Positions 55,705 through 64,000 of a stretch of 64,000 nt of DNA are shown one piece after another. The notes below the pieces were generated by a model. That model was not told the origin of the DNA and ran no database searches. It saw only the letters and a program-made list of their open reading frames with translations. Location of the stretch: the NCBI GenBank assembly GCA_025359985.1, contig JANYDB010000048.1, positions 34,652-98,651 on the forward strand. The letters run 5' to 3'. The position numbers were made by a program, and so were the translations under genes. The stretch is from Burkholderiales bacterium. Its GTDB lineage: Bacteria > Pseudomonadota > Gammaproteobacteria > Burkholderiales > Usitatibacteraceae. How positions within the stretch are numbered: position 1 is the stretch's first letter; the number at the start of each line of letters is the position of its first letter.

Positions 55705-58065
55705 ATGATTGCACCACACTCTTCACCCAATACGGGCTCCTGTTGCGGGTCAAAGGATATTACTGCGCCGGATCCAGATACCAAACCGCATACAGACCCG
55801 GTATGTGGGATGAAAGTTGCAGCCAATCCCGACAAAACGGTGACGCATGATGCGGTGACGTATTATTTTTGTAGTCACCGCTGTGTTGATAAATTCAAGC
55901 TTGAGCCCGCGCGATACCTGCACCCCGAAGCGCATGGGGAGCATGATGATGATGTAGTGGCTGTTGGTGCGATGTACACCTGCCCTATGCACCCCGAGAT
56001 CAGACAGGATCATCCGGGCAGTTGCCCCAAATGCGGTATGGCGCTCGAGCCAGAAATGCCGAGGCTTGATGAGGGAGAGAACCACGAACTAACGGATTTC
56101 CGCCGTCGATTTTGGTGGACCCTTCCCTTTACCGTCATTGTTACTGCGCTCGCGATGTTGGGACACGGACAAACAGAGCTGGTTGGGTCAGCGCAAAGCT
56201 GGATTGAATTGGGTTTGACGCTGCCAGTGGTGCTGTGGGCAGGTTATCCGTTCTTTGTGCGTTGCATACAGTCGTTCGTGAATCGAAGCCCGAATATGTG
56301 GACTCTGATTGGGTTGGGTACTAGTGCAGCGTTTATCTATAGCGTGGCGGCGACCATTGCGCCGGGTATCTTTCCATCATCGTTTTTAGTAAATGGCCGT
56401 GTGGGTGTTTATTTTGAAGCTGCCGCCGTGATCATTTCACTCACCTTGTTAGGCCAGATGCTGGAGTTGAAGGCGCGGTCACAAACATCGGCAGCCATTA
56501 AATCGCTGCTTAAGCTCGCGCCTAAAACCGCCCGCCGTATCAAGGCCGATGGCACGGAAGAAGATATACCGCTCAGCAATGTTCATATCGGCAATAGTTT
56601 GCGCGTGCGGCCTGGTGAAAAAGTGCCGGTGGATGGCGTTGTGACAGAGGGTAGCAGTGCGGTTGATGAATCGATGCTCACCGGTGAGCCGATCCCCGTT
56701 ACCAAGCGAGTGGGCGATAAGCTGATAGGCGCAACAATGAACAGCAACGGCAGCCTGATTATGCGAGCGGACAAAGTCGGCAGTGCAACTATGCTGGCGC
56801 AGATTGTGCAAATGGTTGCGCAAGCCCAACGCTCAAAAGCACCGCTGCAACGCATGGCGGATACGGTGTCCGGGTATTTTGTCGTAACGGTCGTCAGCTC
56901 GGCGTTACTCACTTTTTTGGGTTGGGGATTATTTGGCCCCGAGCCAAGCTGGGTATACGGGCTGATTAACGCAGTTGCCGTACTCATTATTGCGTGTCCT
57001 TGTGCGCTTGGTTTGGCCACGCCGATGTCGATCATGGTGGCGACTGGGAAGGCCGCTACACATGGAGTATTATTTCGTGACGCTGCCGCGATCGAAAATT
57101 TTCGCAAGATTGATACTTTGATTGTAGATAAAACCGGTACGTTGACTGAAGGCAAGCCCGCGTTCGAGCAGGCGGTTGCAGCTCACGGCTTTACTGAAGA
57201 TGAAATCTTGCAACTAGCCGCGAGCCTTGATCAAGGTAGCGAGCATCCCTTAGCTGCTGCGATTGTCAACGCTGCACGAGCTAAAAATCTTGTGCTGGAT
57301 AAATCAGCGCAATTCGAATCAAGCACCGGTATGGGTGTGCACGGCATGGTGGGCGATAAGCGACTCGCACTTGGCAACACCGCACTGATGACGCAGGATA
57401 AAGTAGATATAAGTCAGCTCACCAACAAAGCCGAAGAGCTGCGCGGTCAGGGAGCAAGTGTGATGTATTTGGCCGTAGATGGGGTTCTGGCCGGCTTGCT
57501 TTCGGTGTCAGACCCAATTAAAGCGACCACGCCATCGGCATTGGCTGCACTTAAATTGGCGGGTGTTAAGGTAATCATGGCAACGGGCGACGGTGTGAAG
57601 ACAGCGCAATCGGCCGCGGCACGGTTGGATATTGAAGAGTTTTATGGTGAAGTAAAGCCCGCCGATAAATTAGCGCTGGTCGAGCGTTTACAGCGCGAAG
57701 GTCACGTAGTGGCGATGGCAGGCGACGGTATCAATGATGCGCCAGCACTGGCCAAGGCAGACATCGGCGTGGCGATGGGTACTGGTACCGATGTGGCGAT
57801 GAACAGTGCGCAGGTCACGCTGGTAAAAGGTGATTTGAATGGCATTCTGCGCGCCCGCGCCTTGTCTGTCGCCACCATTCGCAATATGCAGCAGAACCTT
57901 GCCTTCGCGTTTTTTTATAACGCGCTTGGTGTGCCGCTTGCAGCAGGGCTGCTGTATCCCTTCACCGGTTGGTTACTGTCACCGATGATTGCAGCACTAG
58001 CGATGAGCCTTTCCAGCGTTTCTGTTATCTCAAATTCACTGCGGTTGCGAAACGTGTCTATTTAG
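55705..58065 (+). CDS. copA: Copper-translocating P-type ATPase with YHS and heavy-metal-binding domains
   Basis: 786 residues. Residues about 30-75 form a YHS domain ([26 protein letters not shown]). Residues about 90-117 have [20 protein letters not shown], a heavy-metal-binding domain. Then come eight membrane helices, the TGE motif (MLTGEPIPV), the ion-transport CPC ([13 protein letters not shown]), DKTGTLTEG with the phosphorylated Asp475, SEHPLAAAI and [14 protein letters not shown] (about 673). No classic HMA (GMTCxxC) domain is present; the two other metal domains replace it. This form is typical of many proteobacterial copper ATPases. It pumps Cu(I) out of the cytoplasm. No copper regulator gene is seen. 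Confidence 0.93.
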   Translation: MIAPHSSPNTGSCCGSKDITAPDPDTKPHTDPVCGMKVAANPDKTVTHDAVTYYFCSHRCVDKFKLEPARYLHPEAHGEHDDDVVAVGAMYTCPMHPEIRQDHPGSCPKCGMALEPEMPRLDEGENHELTDFRRRFWWTLPFTVIVTALAMLGHGQTELVGSAQSWIELGLTLPVVLWAGYPFFVRCIQSFVNRSPNMWTLIGLGTSAAFIYSVAATIAPGIFPSSFLVNGRVGVYFEAAAVIISLTLLGQMLELKARSQTSAAIKSLLKLAPKTARRIKADGTEEDIPLSNVHIGNSLRVRPGEKVPVDGVVTEGSSAVDESMLTGEPIPVTKRVGDKLIGATMNSNGSLIMRADKVGSATMLAQIVQMVAQAQRSKAPLQRMADTVSGYFVVTVVSSALLTFLGWGLFGPEPSWVYGLINAVAVLIIACPCALGLATPMSIMVATGKAATHGVLFRDAAAIENFRKIDTLIVDKTGTLTEGKPAFEQAVAAHGFTEDEILQLAASLDQGSEHPLAAAIVNAARAKNLVLDKSAQFESSTGMGVHGMVGDKRLALGNTALMTQDKVDISQLTNKAEELRGQGASVMYLAVDGVLAGLLSVSDPIKATTPSALAALKLAGVKVIMATGDGVKTAQSAAARLDIEEFYGEVKPADKLALVERLQREGHVVAMAGDGINDAPALAKADIGVAMGTGTDVAMNSAQVTLVKGDLNGILRARALSVATIRNMQQNLAFAFFYNALGVPLAAGLLYPFTGWLLSPMIAALAMSLSSVSVISNSLRLRNVSI

Positions 58066-58356
58066 GTAACGCGCGCGGACGGGGGCGCCATCCAGCCAAG
58101 ACAAATCGACACCAAGAACCCGCTGATGGAGAAAAAGAATTGCCGATAGAGCAACCCGATGCGTTGGGACCGATATCGCGCGCTCCTTAGCCAAAAAATT
58201 GAGAAAATCGCGCACTAAATAAGCACCCGTCTCGCGGACAGCGCAATTCAGTTCATTGCGTAAAAAACGAACCCCGTAAACACAGGATTTTTCAGCGAGT
58301 ATGCGGGAACGAAAATACTGAATTCTTGCGCTCGCCTGATTTAAAATTTTCGTCAA
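58036..58356 (-). pseudogene. Integron-integrase N-terminal remnant
   Basis: The minus-strand frame reads KILNQASARIQYFRSRILA, FLNFLAKERAISVPTHRVA and LSAILFLHQRVLGVDLSWLDG. This is the N-terminal SAM-like part of integron integrases (family pattern: FL-x-HLA-x-x-x-x-V-x-x-STQ-x-QALSALLFLYREVLG-x-x-LPWL). The catalytic Arg/His/Arg/Tyr domain is entirely missing; the frame stops soon after LDGAPVRAR. It overlaps the 3' end of the copper ATPase gene, so the breakpoint probably lies there. It indicates past integron or mobile activity at the edge of the copper cluster. Confidence 0.75.
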
Positions 58357-59443
58357 TTGCGCCCCGGAAGAGCGCTGTTAGACTGCATTTTGGTCATTGT
58401 TTGTGAACAAAAAGTGGATTCAATGGCACTGCATGAAAACGTCACTAGGTGACGTTGTATATTTATTCAACTCGATGATGAAACTAATTAATTACGAAAC
58501 CTTTTTTCGACTTATCGCAGGAATTTTTCGGCGCACCGTAAAATGTTATGCGGATGTAACGCTTCCAAAATTGAGTTAAAACGCAGGCGAAAATGGACTG
58601 GTAAAACACTTTCCCGCTGTTCGTTAAAATCGCCGTATCCTCGGAGGCTGAGTTGTAAGTTATCGGTTGAATCTGGCACGAGATAGGTAAGCCAAGCATC
58701 GTTAGGCCCGCAACCCGCCATTCTGAGGAGTGATCGTGACAAAAAAATGAACTTGAACCTCCGCCAGAAGCACTGATAGATTCAGACCGATTGGAGACCC
58801 TACGCCGATGGACAGCACATGGCGAACTGCACGTTGCGCCGAGCAGCCAGCCAAGCTCGTTGACCTGAAGAATTAAGTTCATATTTCCGCCAGTCTCTTG
58901 TCCGACACCTTCGATTTTCACGGCTCGTTTTCTAATTTGTTAATTCAAATCCATAAGCTTTCGGTTAGCGCCACAGATGACTATTCTGTTGCTGTCGCTC
59001 TATATGAAGAGCGGCACATCAACGCAACGAAACAGGGGGCCGTCTTTGTAGCGCCACATTCGTGCCCAAAAAAATTAGCTCGCATGGCATAAAGTGACTG
59101 CATATTTATGAGTCAAGCCATTGCCTTATATTAATGTGCTCTAACATGGTCATCAATAATGAAGTTTACAAAATTGGCTTTTATAACAATTCAATCTGTT
59201 TGAAGAAAATAACGGCTCCATCTGTTTTGATTTTCAATGATCAGAGAAAGGAAAAAAAGCCCACCATTTAAATTTTAATTGTTTCCGACTCTATTTAAAG
59301 CGGCACGGACCTTTTGGTATAAGAGAATTCGTAACATTTTTTGGTATGAGTTATGATGCTCGCCTAAATCAATAATTGTAAAATGTTATTCATCATTTTA
59401 TCTAATTGACTGATCGTGCAAATCGAATCGCTAGGGAGCGTCA
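58357..59443. other. Non-coding or decayed stretch before the M36 peptidase gene
   Basis: About 1.1 kb with no convincing gene. A 145-codon minus-strand frame (58484-58921) overlaps another open frame and has no family match. The part after 59100 is A+T-rich and should hold the peptidase promoter. GTTAGGC at 58691-58697 resembles a half site of integron attC, but I could not find the matching sites, so no attC is called. AGGGAGCG at 59433-59440 is the ribosome-binding site of the next gene. Confidence 0.5.
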
Positions 59444-62400
59444 ATGAATATATTGGTTAGTATCGTACGTGCTGCACTGGCGCTTTCCCCATTTTCCGTG
59501 CTTCTTTGCTGCTTATTTTGTATTGCTAGCATCAGCGATGTTGCTCAGGCGCGAGATCTGCCAAATTTCAATGTGCTGAATGCGCAGGATGCGGCGAATA
59601 AGACCACATCTAAATCGGCGGCGGCGGCGGCGATGACGGTGACGGCTAATGCTGCCGCTACAGCACCGTCAGCGCAAGCTGACGTAGTAGCCAACGCGAA
59701 ATCACGCTATCCGCAGTTGAACGGCATGCATTTTAGCGAGCGCTTAGGCGTTCCCAGCCTTCTTACTTTTACGGCGATCAGCTCGCTCGCCACTAAACAG
59801 AAATCCGGCAACATCACACCCGAACAAGCCGCACGTGTGCATCTGAAATACGTGGCAGATTTTTTCCAGCTATCTGCGGCCGAGATTGATGCGGCACCGT
59901 TGCAATATGCAGAGCCTTTGTATCAGGGGGCGCAATTAGTGAAATTCGGCAATCAACGCGACGGCATCGAGGTATTTCGCGAGTCGGCAACGGTGATGAT
60001 GAACGCGAATCTTCAAGTGCTGGCGATCAGTGGTCAGTTGGGTCCAACCATAGCCGGTTCAGGTTTGGCCGCGATTGCACAAAAATCGGCGCAATCCAAT
60101 CCCGTCTTGAAATCCAGCGCGTCGATGTTTCGTCTATCGATGGCTGACGCCGTCGCTCGTGCACTCGCTGACTACGGATTTGCGCCAGGAGCGGCTAGTG
60201 CGATTACGGTCGCGGCCAAAACGGCGTCAGATATGCCTTATCAATTTCTATCAATGCCCGCCAACGTAACCGGCTCCGATGGAGCGCGCTTGGCCGAACC
60301 CGCTCGGGTCAAGCCGGTTTGGTATCGACTGACTGAAGGATTGACGCCGGCTTATTACATCGAACTCCAGGTCAATGATGGCAAGCTGGATGAAAACGAC
60401 TACTACAGTTACGTGATCGCGGCCGACGATGGCCGATTGCTGTTTCGCAAAAATCTGATATCCGATGTTGCCTACACTTATCGCGTCTGGGCAGAAAACG
60501 GCGGCATTAATTTGCCGCTCCCAAGCCCGGTTGGGCGCAATGCAACACCGCATCCCACTGGACTGAATAATGGTTTTCAGGCGGCGTTCATTCCGCAAAA
60601 CGATATCACGCTGCAGAACGGCCCGATCTCGACAAACGATCCCTGGCTGCCGCCAAACGCTACACAGACTATTGGGAATAATGTTGAAGCCTGGGCCAAT
60701 CTGTTTGCGCCGGCTGCCATTCCGCCGTCAACCACACCACCTGCAGATGGCTTTGAAGTTGCGCCGAACGAATGCAGTTTAGTCTCGCCGCAGAAAGGCG
60801 ATTTTCATGCCTGCACGTCTGGCAGCAATGCGTTTTTACACACCTTCGATCCGAACATGGACGCGCAGGCCAATAAAACCCAATCCGTTGCGAGTGTCGT
60901 CAATCTTTTTTATCTAAACAACTGGCTACACGATTGGTATTACGACGCCGGCTTCAAAGAAATCAACGGTAATGCACAGACCGATAACTATGGGCGCGGT
61001 GGCCTCGGCAATGATTCGATTCGCGCACAGGCGCAGGATGTATCCGGTGTCAACAATGCCAACATGAGTACGCCGTCCGATGGTGCGCGTCCCAGGATGC
61101 GAATGTATATTTTTACGGGCGGCGGCTCAGCGGCAGTGACAGTTGCGCCGACCCTGCAGCGTATCGCGGGATCGGCCGCGTTTGGCCCACAAAATTTTGA
61201 TATTTCCGCGCCACTCATCCTGGCCGAAGACGGTGTGAGCCCGGTTAATGACGGTTGCGATGACATCACCAATGCCAGTTCGGTTAGCGGTTTGGTGGTG
61301 CTCATTGATCGCGGTCTTTGCACATTCAAAACCAAAGTTCGCAATGCGCAAATGGCGGGCGCTGTTGGCGTCATCATCGCCAACAATGCGTCGAGCGGCG
61401 TAGCCTCCATGGCTGACGACAGTAACATCACCGATGCGATCACCATTCCGGTATTGATGGTGACCCAGGCTGATGGCGCTGCACTCAAAATACAGTTGCA
61501 GTCTGGTACGCCGAACTCAAGATTGCGTCGAGTAAGCGGGGTAAATCGCGATGGTACACTCGATAATTCCATCATTGCCCACGAGTGGGGGCATTACATC
61601 AGCCACCGCTTGATCGGCGATTCTAATGGTCTCGGTAGCAGTCAGTCGAATGGCTTGGGTGAAGGCTGGGCCGATTTTCATGCCATGCTGTTAACCGTTA
61701 AAGCTGAAGATCTACAGATTGCAGCCAATGCAAATTACAGCGGCGTCTATACTGTCGGCGCGTATCCCGAAGACGGCCCGCAATTGGCCGGTGTCACCAT
61801 CAGCCAAGCGTATTACAACGGCTTTCGCCGCTATCCATACTCGACCGATTTCAGCAAGAACCCGCTCACCTTCAAACATATCGAGACTGGTGTTGCGCTG
61901 CCAGTCAGCCCCGTGCCGGCGTTTACGGGCGACAACGCCGAAGTACATAACACTGGCGAAGTCTGGGCATCCATGCTGTGGGGCTGTTATGCCTCGCTGC
62001 TCACGGATACGCCCCGTTTGAGTTTTGCCCAAGCGCAGGATCGCATGAAGCGCTACCTCGTTGCCGCGTACAAACTAACGCCAAACGATCCAACCTTGAT
62101 TGAAGCGCGCGATGCTCTCTTCGCGGCGATTGGCGCAAATGACGCCAATGATTTATCGCGTTGTCGTAACGCTTTTGCGTTACGCGGTGCGGGCATCTTT
62201 GCGAGCTCTGGATCACGCAATTCCGCCACTAATGCGGGTAACTTTGAAAGTTTCCTTGCGGCGATACCGGCGAACTATCCAGGCAATGTGCAATTTAAAC
62301 AACCGACTGCGTTTGCCGTCGAAGGTACGTCGCTCACGGTGTCGGTGTCACGAACCGACGGCTCGTTTGGCCCCGTTAGTGTGAATTTTGCCACCACCAG

Positions 62401-64000
62401 CGGCACGGCATTAGCGGGTAGTCGTTTTATGGCGGTGACCGGCACACTTAATTGGTCGGATGCTGATAGCACCGATAAAACAATCAGCATCCCGATCCTC
62501 GCCAACAATATTGCAGAGAGCCCCGGTACATTTAACATCACCTTGAGCAGCCCTGTGAATGCTGCGCTCGGCGCGCAGAGCGCGATGGTCGTTACGGTAG
62601 TTGATGCGGGTAGTTTTCCGAACAACTGCGTCATGCCCAGTGGGTGGATTACACCAGCTGACGCCAACGCCGGATGGAGTATTGCGACGGATACCAGTTT
62701 CACGGGCCCGTGCAGTTTGAAGTCCAACCCGATTGGCGATAGCGCTAAAGCGCAAATTCAATACACCGGCAATTTTGATGTGGGTGTGATCAGTTTCGCA
62801 CGACGTGTTTCCAGCGAAAATACATTCGACTGTCTGCGTTTCCTGGTTGATGACGCACAGCAAAACATCAGCGGCACTTGCAATGGACTTGCAGCACCCG
62901 GGCTAGGTGTCTCTGGCGAATCGCCGTGGACTGCGGTGCAGATTCCCATCACGGCAGGAGCCCATACCATTACCTGGTCGTACGAAAAAGACGCCCATAG
63001 CGCAGGGGGATCCGATACGGCCTGGATCGATGCGGTGGCATTACCGTTGGTGGTCAATGGCCCGGTTGGCGTCACGGTGGTCAAAGCGGGTAATGGCAGC
63101 GGCAGCGTGACGCTGGCGGCGGCAAGCATCAATTGTGGATCGATTTGCAGCGGCACTGTGGTTAGTGGCACCAGCGTCACACTGGTAGCTTCTCCCACTG
63201 CAGGCGCATTCTTCGCTGGCTGGGTTGGCTGCACAGCAGTCAATAACCTTACCTGCGCAACTACCGTTAATGGCGCTGCTTCAATCACGGCAACCTTTAA
63301 CACCATCCCGACGTCACTTCCCTTATCGCGCAAAGGCGGCGCCGATATTGATGGCATGGGTAGTAGCGCGCTAATTGTTCGCAACACCACCAACAACGGC
63401 ATGCAAGCGGGTCGCCTGGTGAATGGTGTATTTCAGTGGACAGCACTTTCTGACCCCGGCGTCGATTTTCGTATGCTGGGCGTGGCTGATTTCACCCGTA
63501 GCGGGCGCGCAGATCTCGCGATGTTGCGCGATGGCCCTTCCACGCTCAACGCCAACGGTCAAGGCCTCGCACAGTTTTTCCCCGGCGTGACCGCCACGAT
63601 GCCGAGCTACCTGCGAGACGTGAAGCCCGCATGGGACGTGCAGGCCATCGGCGATCTGGACGGTGACGGCTACACTGATTTAGTGTGGCGCTTTCGAGGC
63701 ATGAGCGCCAATATCGACGATCAAGGCGTCTCGTTTATATGGTTCTCGAACGGCTCACCGATCCCGGCGAGCAACAACACTTTTATTAGTCAGGTGCGCA
63801 AGCGTGGCGGTGCACCACTGGCAACATGGAGCATTGTAGGCGCCGCCGATATCAATTTCGATAACGCCGCCGATATGGTTTATGTCAGCACCGCCAGTGC
63901 CACCCCCGCAAACGCAATCCGCGTATTGATGGCCACGCCAAATCGTACTTGCGCGAATCTATCTGCGGGTACCGTACCGAACGGTTTCACGGCGTTACGT
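59444..64000 (+). CDS. Secreted M36 (fungalysin) metallopeptidase with FG-GAP/VCBS C-terminal region, cut by window end
   Basis: The frame from ATG 59444 (GGGAG upstream) stays open to the last base, 1519 codons, so the C-terminus is missing. A signal peptide ends near ISDVAQAR. A long propeptide (about 90-350) is followed by the catalytic part. A PA domain (SSVSGLVVLIDRGLCTFKTKV) precedes the zinc motif HEWGH (His713, Glu714, His717) and GLGEGWADFHAM with the third ligand. Next come a Calx-beta-like domain (FAVEGTSLTVSVSRTDG; TALAGSRFMAVTGTLNW), a jelly-roll-like region, an InlB-like unit (GNGSGSVTLAAASINCGSIC), and a C-terminal region matching the RCC1 protein. It should act outside the cell on proteins. 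Confidence 0.92.
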   Translation, partial: MNILVSIVRAALALSPFSVLLCCLFCIASISDVAQARDLPNFNVLNAQDAANKTTSKSAAAAAMTVTANAAATAPSAQADVVANAKSRYPQLNGMHFSERLGVPSLLTFTAISSLATKQKSGNITPEQAARVHLKYVADFFQLSAAEIDAAPLQYAEPLYQGAQLVKFGNQRDGIEVFRESATVMMNANLQVLAISGQLGPTIAGSGLAAIAQKSAQSNPVLKSSASMFRLSMADAVARALADYGFAPGAASAITVAAKTASDMPYQFLSMPANVTGSDGARLAEPARVKPVWYRLTEGLTPAYYIELQVNDGKLDENDYYSYVIAADDGRLLFRKNLISDVAYTYRVWAENGGINLPLPSPVGRNATPHPTGLNNGFQAAFIPQNDITLQNGPISTNDPWLPPNATQTIGNNVEAWANLFAPAAIPPSTTPPADGFEVAPNECSLVSPQKGDFHACTSGSNAFLHTFDPNMDAQANKTQSVASVVNLFYLNNWLHDWYYDAGFKEINGNAQTDNYGRGGLGNDSIRAQAQDVSGVNNANMSTPSDGARPRMRMYIFTGGGSAAVTVAPTLQRIAGSAAFGPQNFDISAPLILAEDGVSPVNDGCDDITNASSVSGLVVLIDRGLCTFKTKVRNAQMAGAVGVIIANNASSGVASMADDSNITDAITIPVLMVTQADGAALKIQLQSGTPNSRLRRVSGVNRDGTLDNSIIAHEWGHYISHRLIGDSNGLGSSQSNGLGEGWADFHAMLLTVKAEDLQIAANANYSGVYTVGAYPEDGPQLAGVTISQAYYNGFRRYPYSTDFSKNPLTFKHIETGVALPVSPVPAFTGDNAEVHNTGEVWASMLWGCYASLLTDTPRLSFAQAQDRMKRYLVAAYKLTPNDPTLIEARDALFAAIGANDANDLSRCRNAFALRGAGIFASSGSRNSATNAGNFESFLAAIPANYPGNVQFKQPTAFAVEGTSLTVSVSRTDGSFGPVSVNFATTSGTALAGSRFMAVTGTLNWSDADSTDKTISIPILANNIAESPGTFNITLSSPVNAALGAQSAMVVTVVDAGSFPNNCVMPSGWITPADANAGWSIATDTSFTGPCSLKSNPIGDSAKAQIQYTGNFDVGVISFARRVSSENTFDCLRFLVDDAQQNISGTCNGLAAPGLGVSGESPWTAVQIPITAGAHTITWSYEKDAHSAGGSDTAWIDAVALPLVVNGPVGVTVVKAGNGSGSVTLAAASINCGSICSGTVVSGTSVTLVASPTAGAFFAGWVGCTAVNNLTCATTVNGAASITATFNTIPTSLPLSRKGGADIDGMGSSALIVRNTTNNGMQAGRLVNGVFQWTALSDPGVDFRMLGVADFTRSGRADLAMLRDGPSTLNANGQGLAQFFPGVTATMPSYLRDVKPAWDVQAIGDLDGDGYTDLVWRFRGMSANIDDQGVSFIWFSNGSPIPASNNTFISQVRKRGGAPLATWSIVGAADINFDNAADMVYVSTASATPANAIRVLMATPNRTCANLSAGTVPNGFTALR

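Noticed and set aside
58691..58697. GTTAGGC as part of an integron attC site
   Set aside because: Only one half site is found; the paired inner and outer sites with proper spacing are not seen on either strand.
58484..58921. 145-codon minus-strand open frame as a gene
   Set aside because: It overlaps another open frame on the same strand, has low-complexity Ser/Gly/Cys content and no recognisable family.

Overview
The window looks like a chromosomal segment of a betaproteobacterium. The evidence is the conserved run serC-pheA-hisC-tyrA-aroA//cmk-rpsA-ihfB, the pilW-rodZ-ispG run after rlmN, the ubiG/TRZ-ATZ hydrolase pair, and a tmRNA whose tag reads ANDENYALAA. I cannot name the genus from the sequence alone. 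Housekeeping blocks alternate with accessory blocks that carry mobile-element debris and large secreted proteins.

Layout. 1-5.4 kb: 5' part of a histone-deacetylase-family gene (minus), an ECF sigma/anti-sigma pair with a cobalamin adenosyltransferase (minus), then accA, tilS and a secreted DUF3224 protein (plus). 5.4-7.7 kb: a decayed Rhs tip carrying an EndoU-type nuclease domain, a probable immunity gene and an IS30-family transposase. 8-23.6 kb: an accessory surface/exoprotein block. It starts with an ECF sigma factor and a membrane Ser/Thr kinase, followed by a 14-repeat RCC1 protein with a C-terminal FG-GAP/VCBS-like region, a small secreted protein, and a tight three-gene unit (giant Ig-repeat protein, small exported protein, predicted outer-membrane barrel). 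Two of these genes share a short structured leader. 24-29.2 kb: ndk, rlmN, pilW, rodZ, ispG.

29.2-30.4 kb: tmRNA (minus). Its 3' end and terminator are duplicated about 283 bp downstream, with a dense set of hairpins in between; this looks like the scar of an integrated element. 30.4-38.8 kb: gph, a DUF1501 protein, ubiG, an amidohydrolase and a short OmpA-like protein (all minus), then gyrA and a DUF2059 protein (plus). 38.9-39.75 kb: a broken VapBC module. 39.7-50.9 kb: the aromatic/serine/histidine biosynthesis run, interrupted between aroA and cmk by an opposite-strand glutathione-dependent formaldehyde detoxification pair (adhC-fghA), then rpsA and ihfB.

50.9-58.1 kb: a copper-handling cluster (small Cys/His protein, small conserved protein, CusC-like outer-membrane lipoprotein, Tat-exported multicopper oxidase, cupredoxin, CusF-like protein, copper P-type ATPase), ending at an integron-integrase remnant. 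59.4 kb to the right edge: a secreted M36 (fungalysin) metallopeptidase, cut by the window end. Its C-terminal region is clearly the same module as the one ending the RCC1 protein 45 kb away.

The most promising candidates for something undescribed are the three-gene Ig-repeat/small exported protein/barrel unit, the paired leader elements, and the shared C-terminal module on unrelated secreted proteins.
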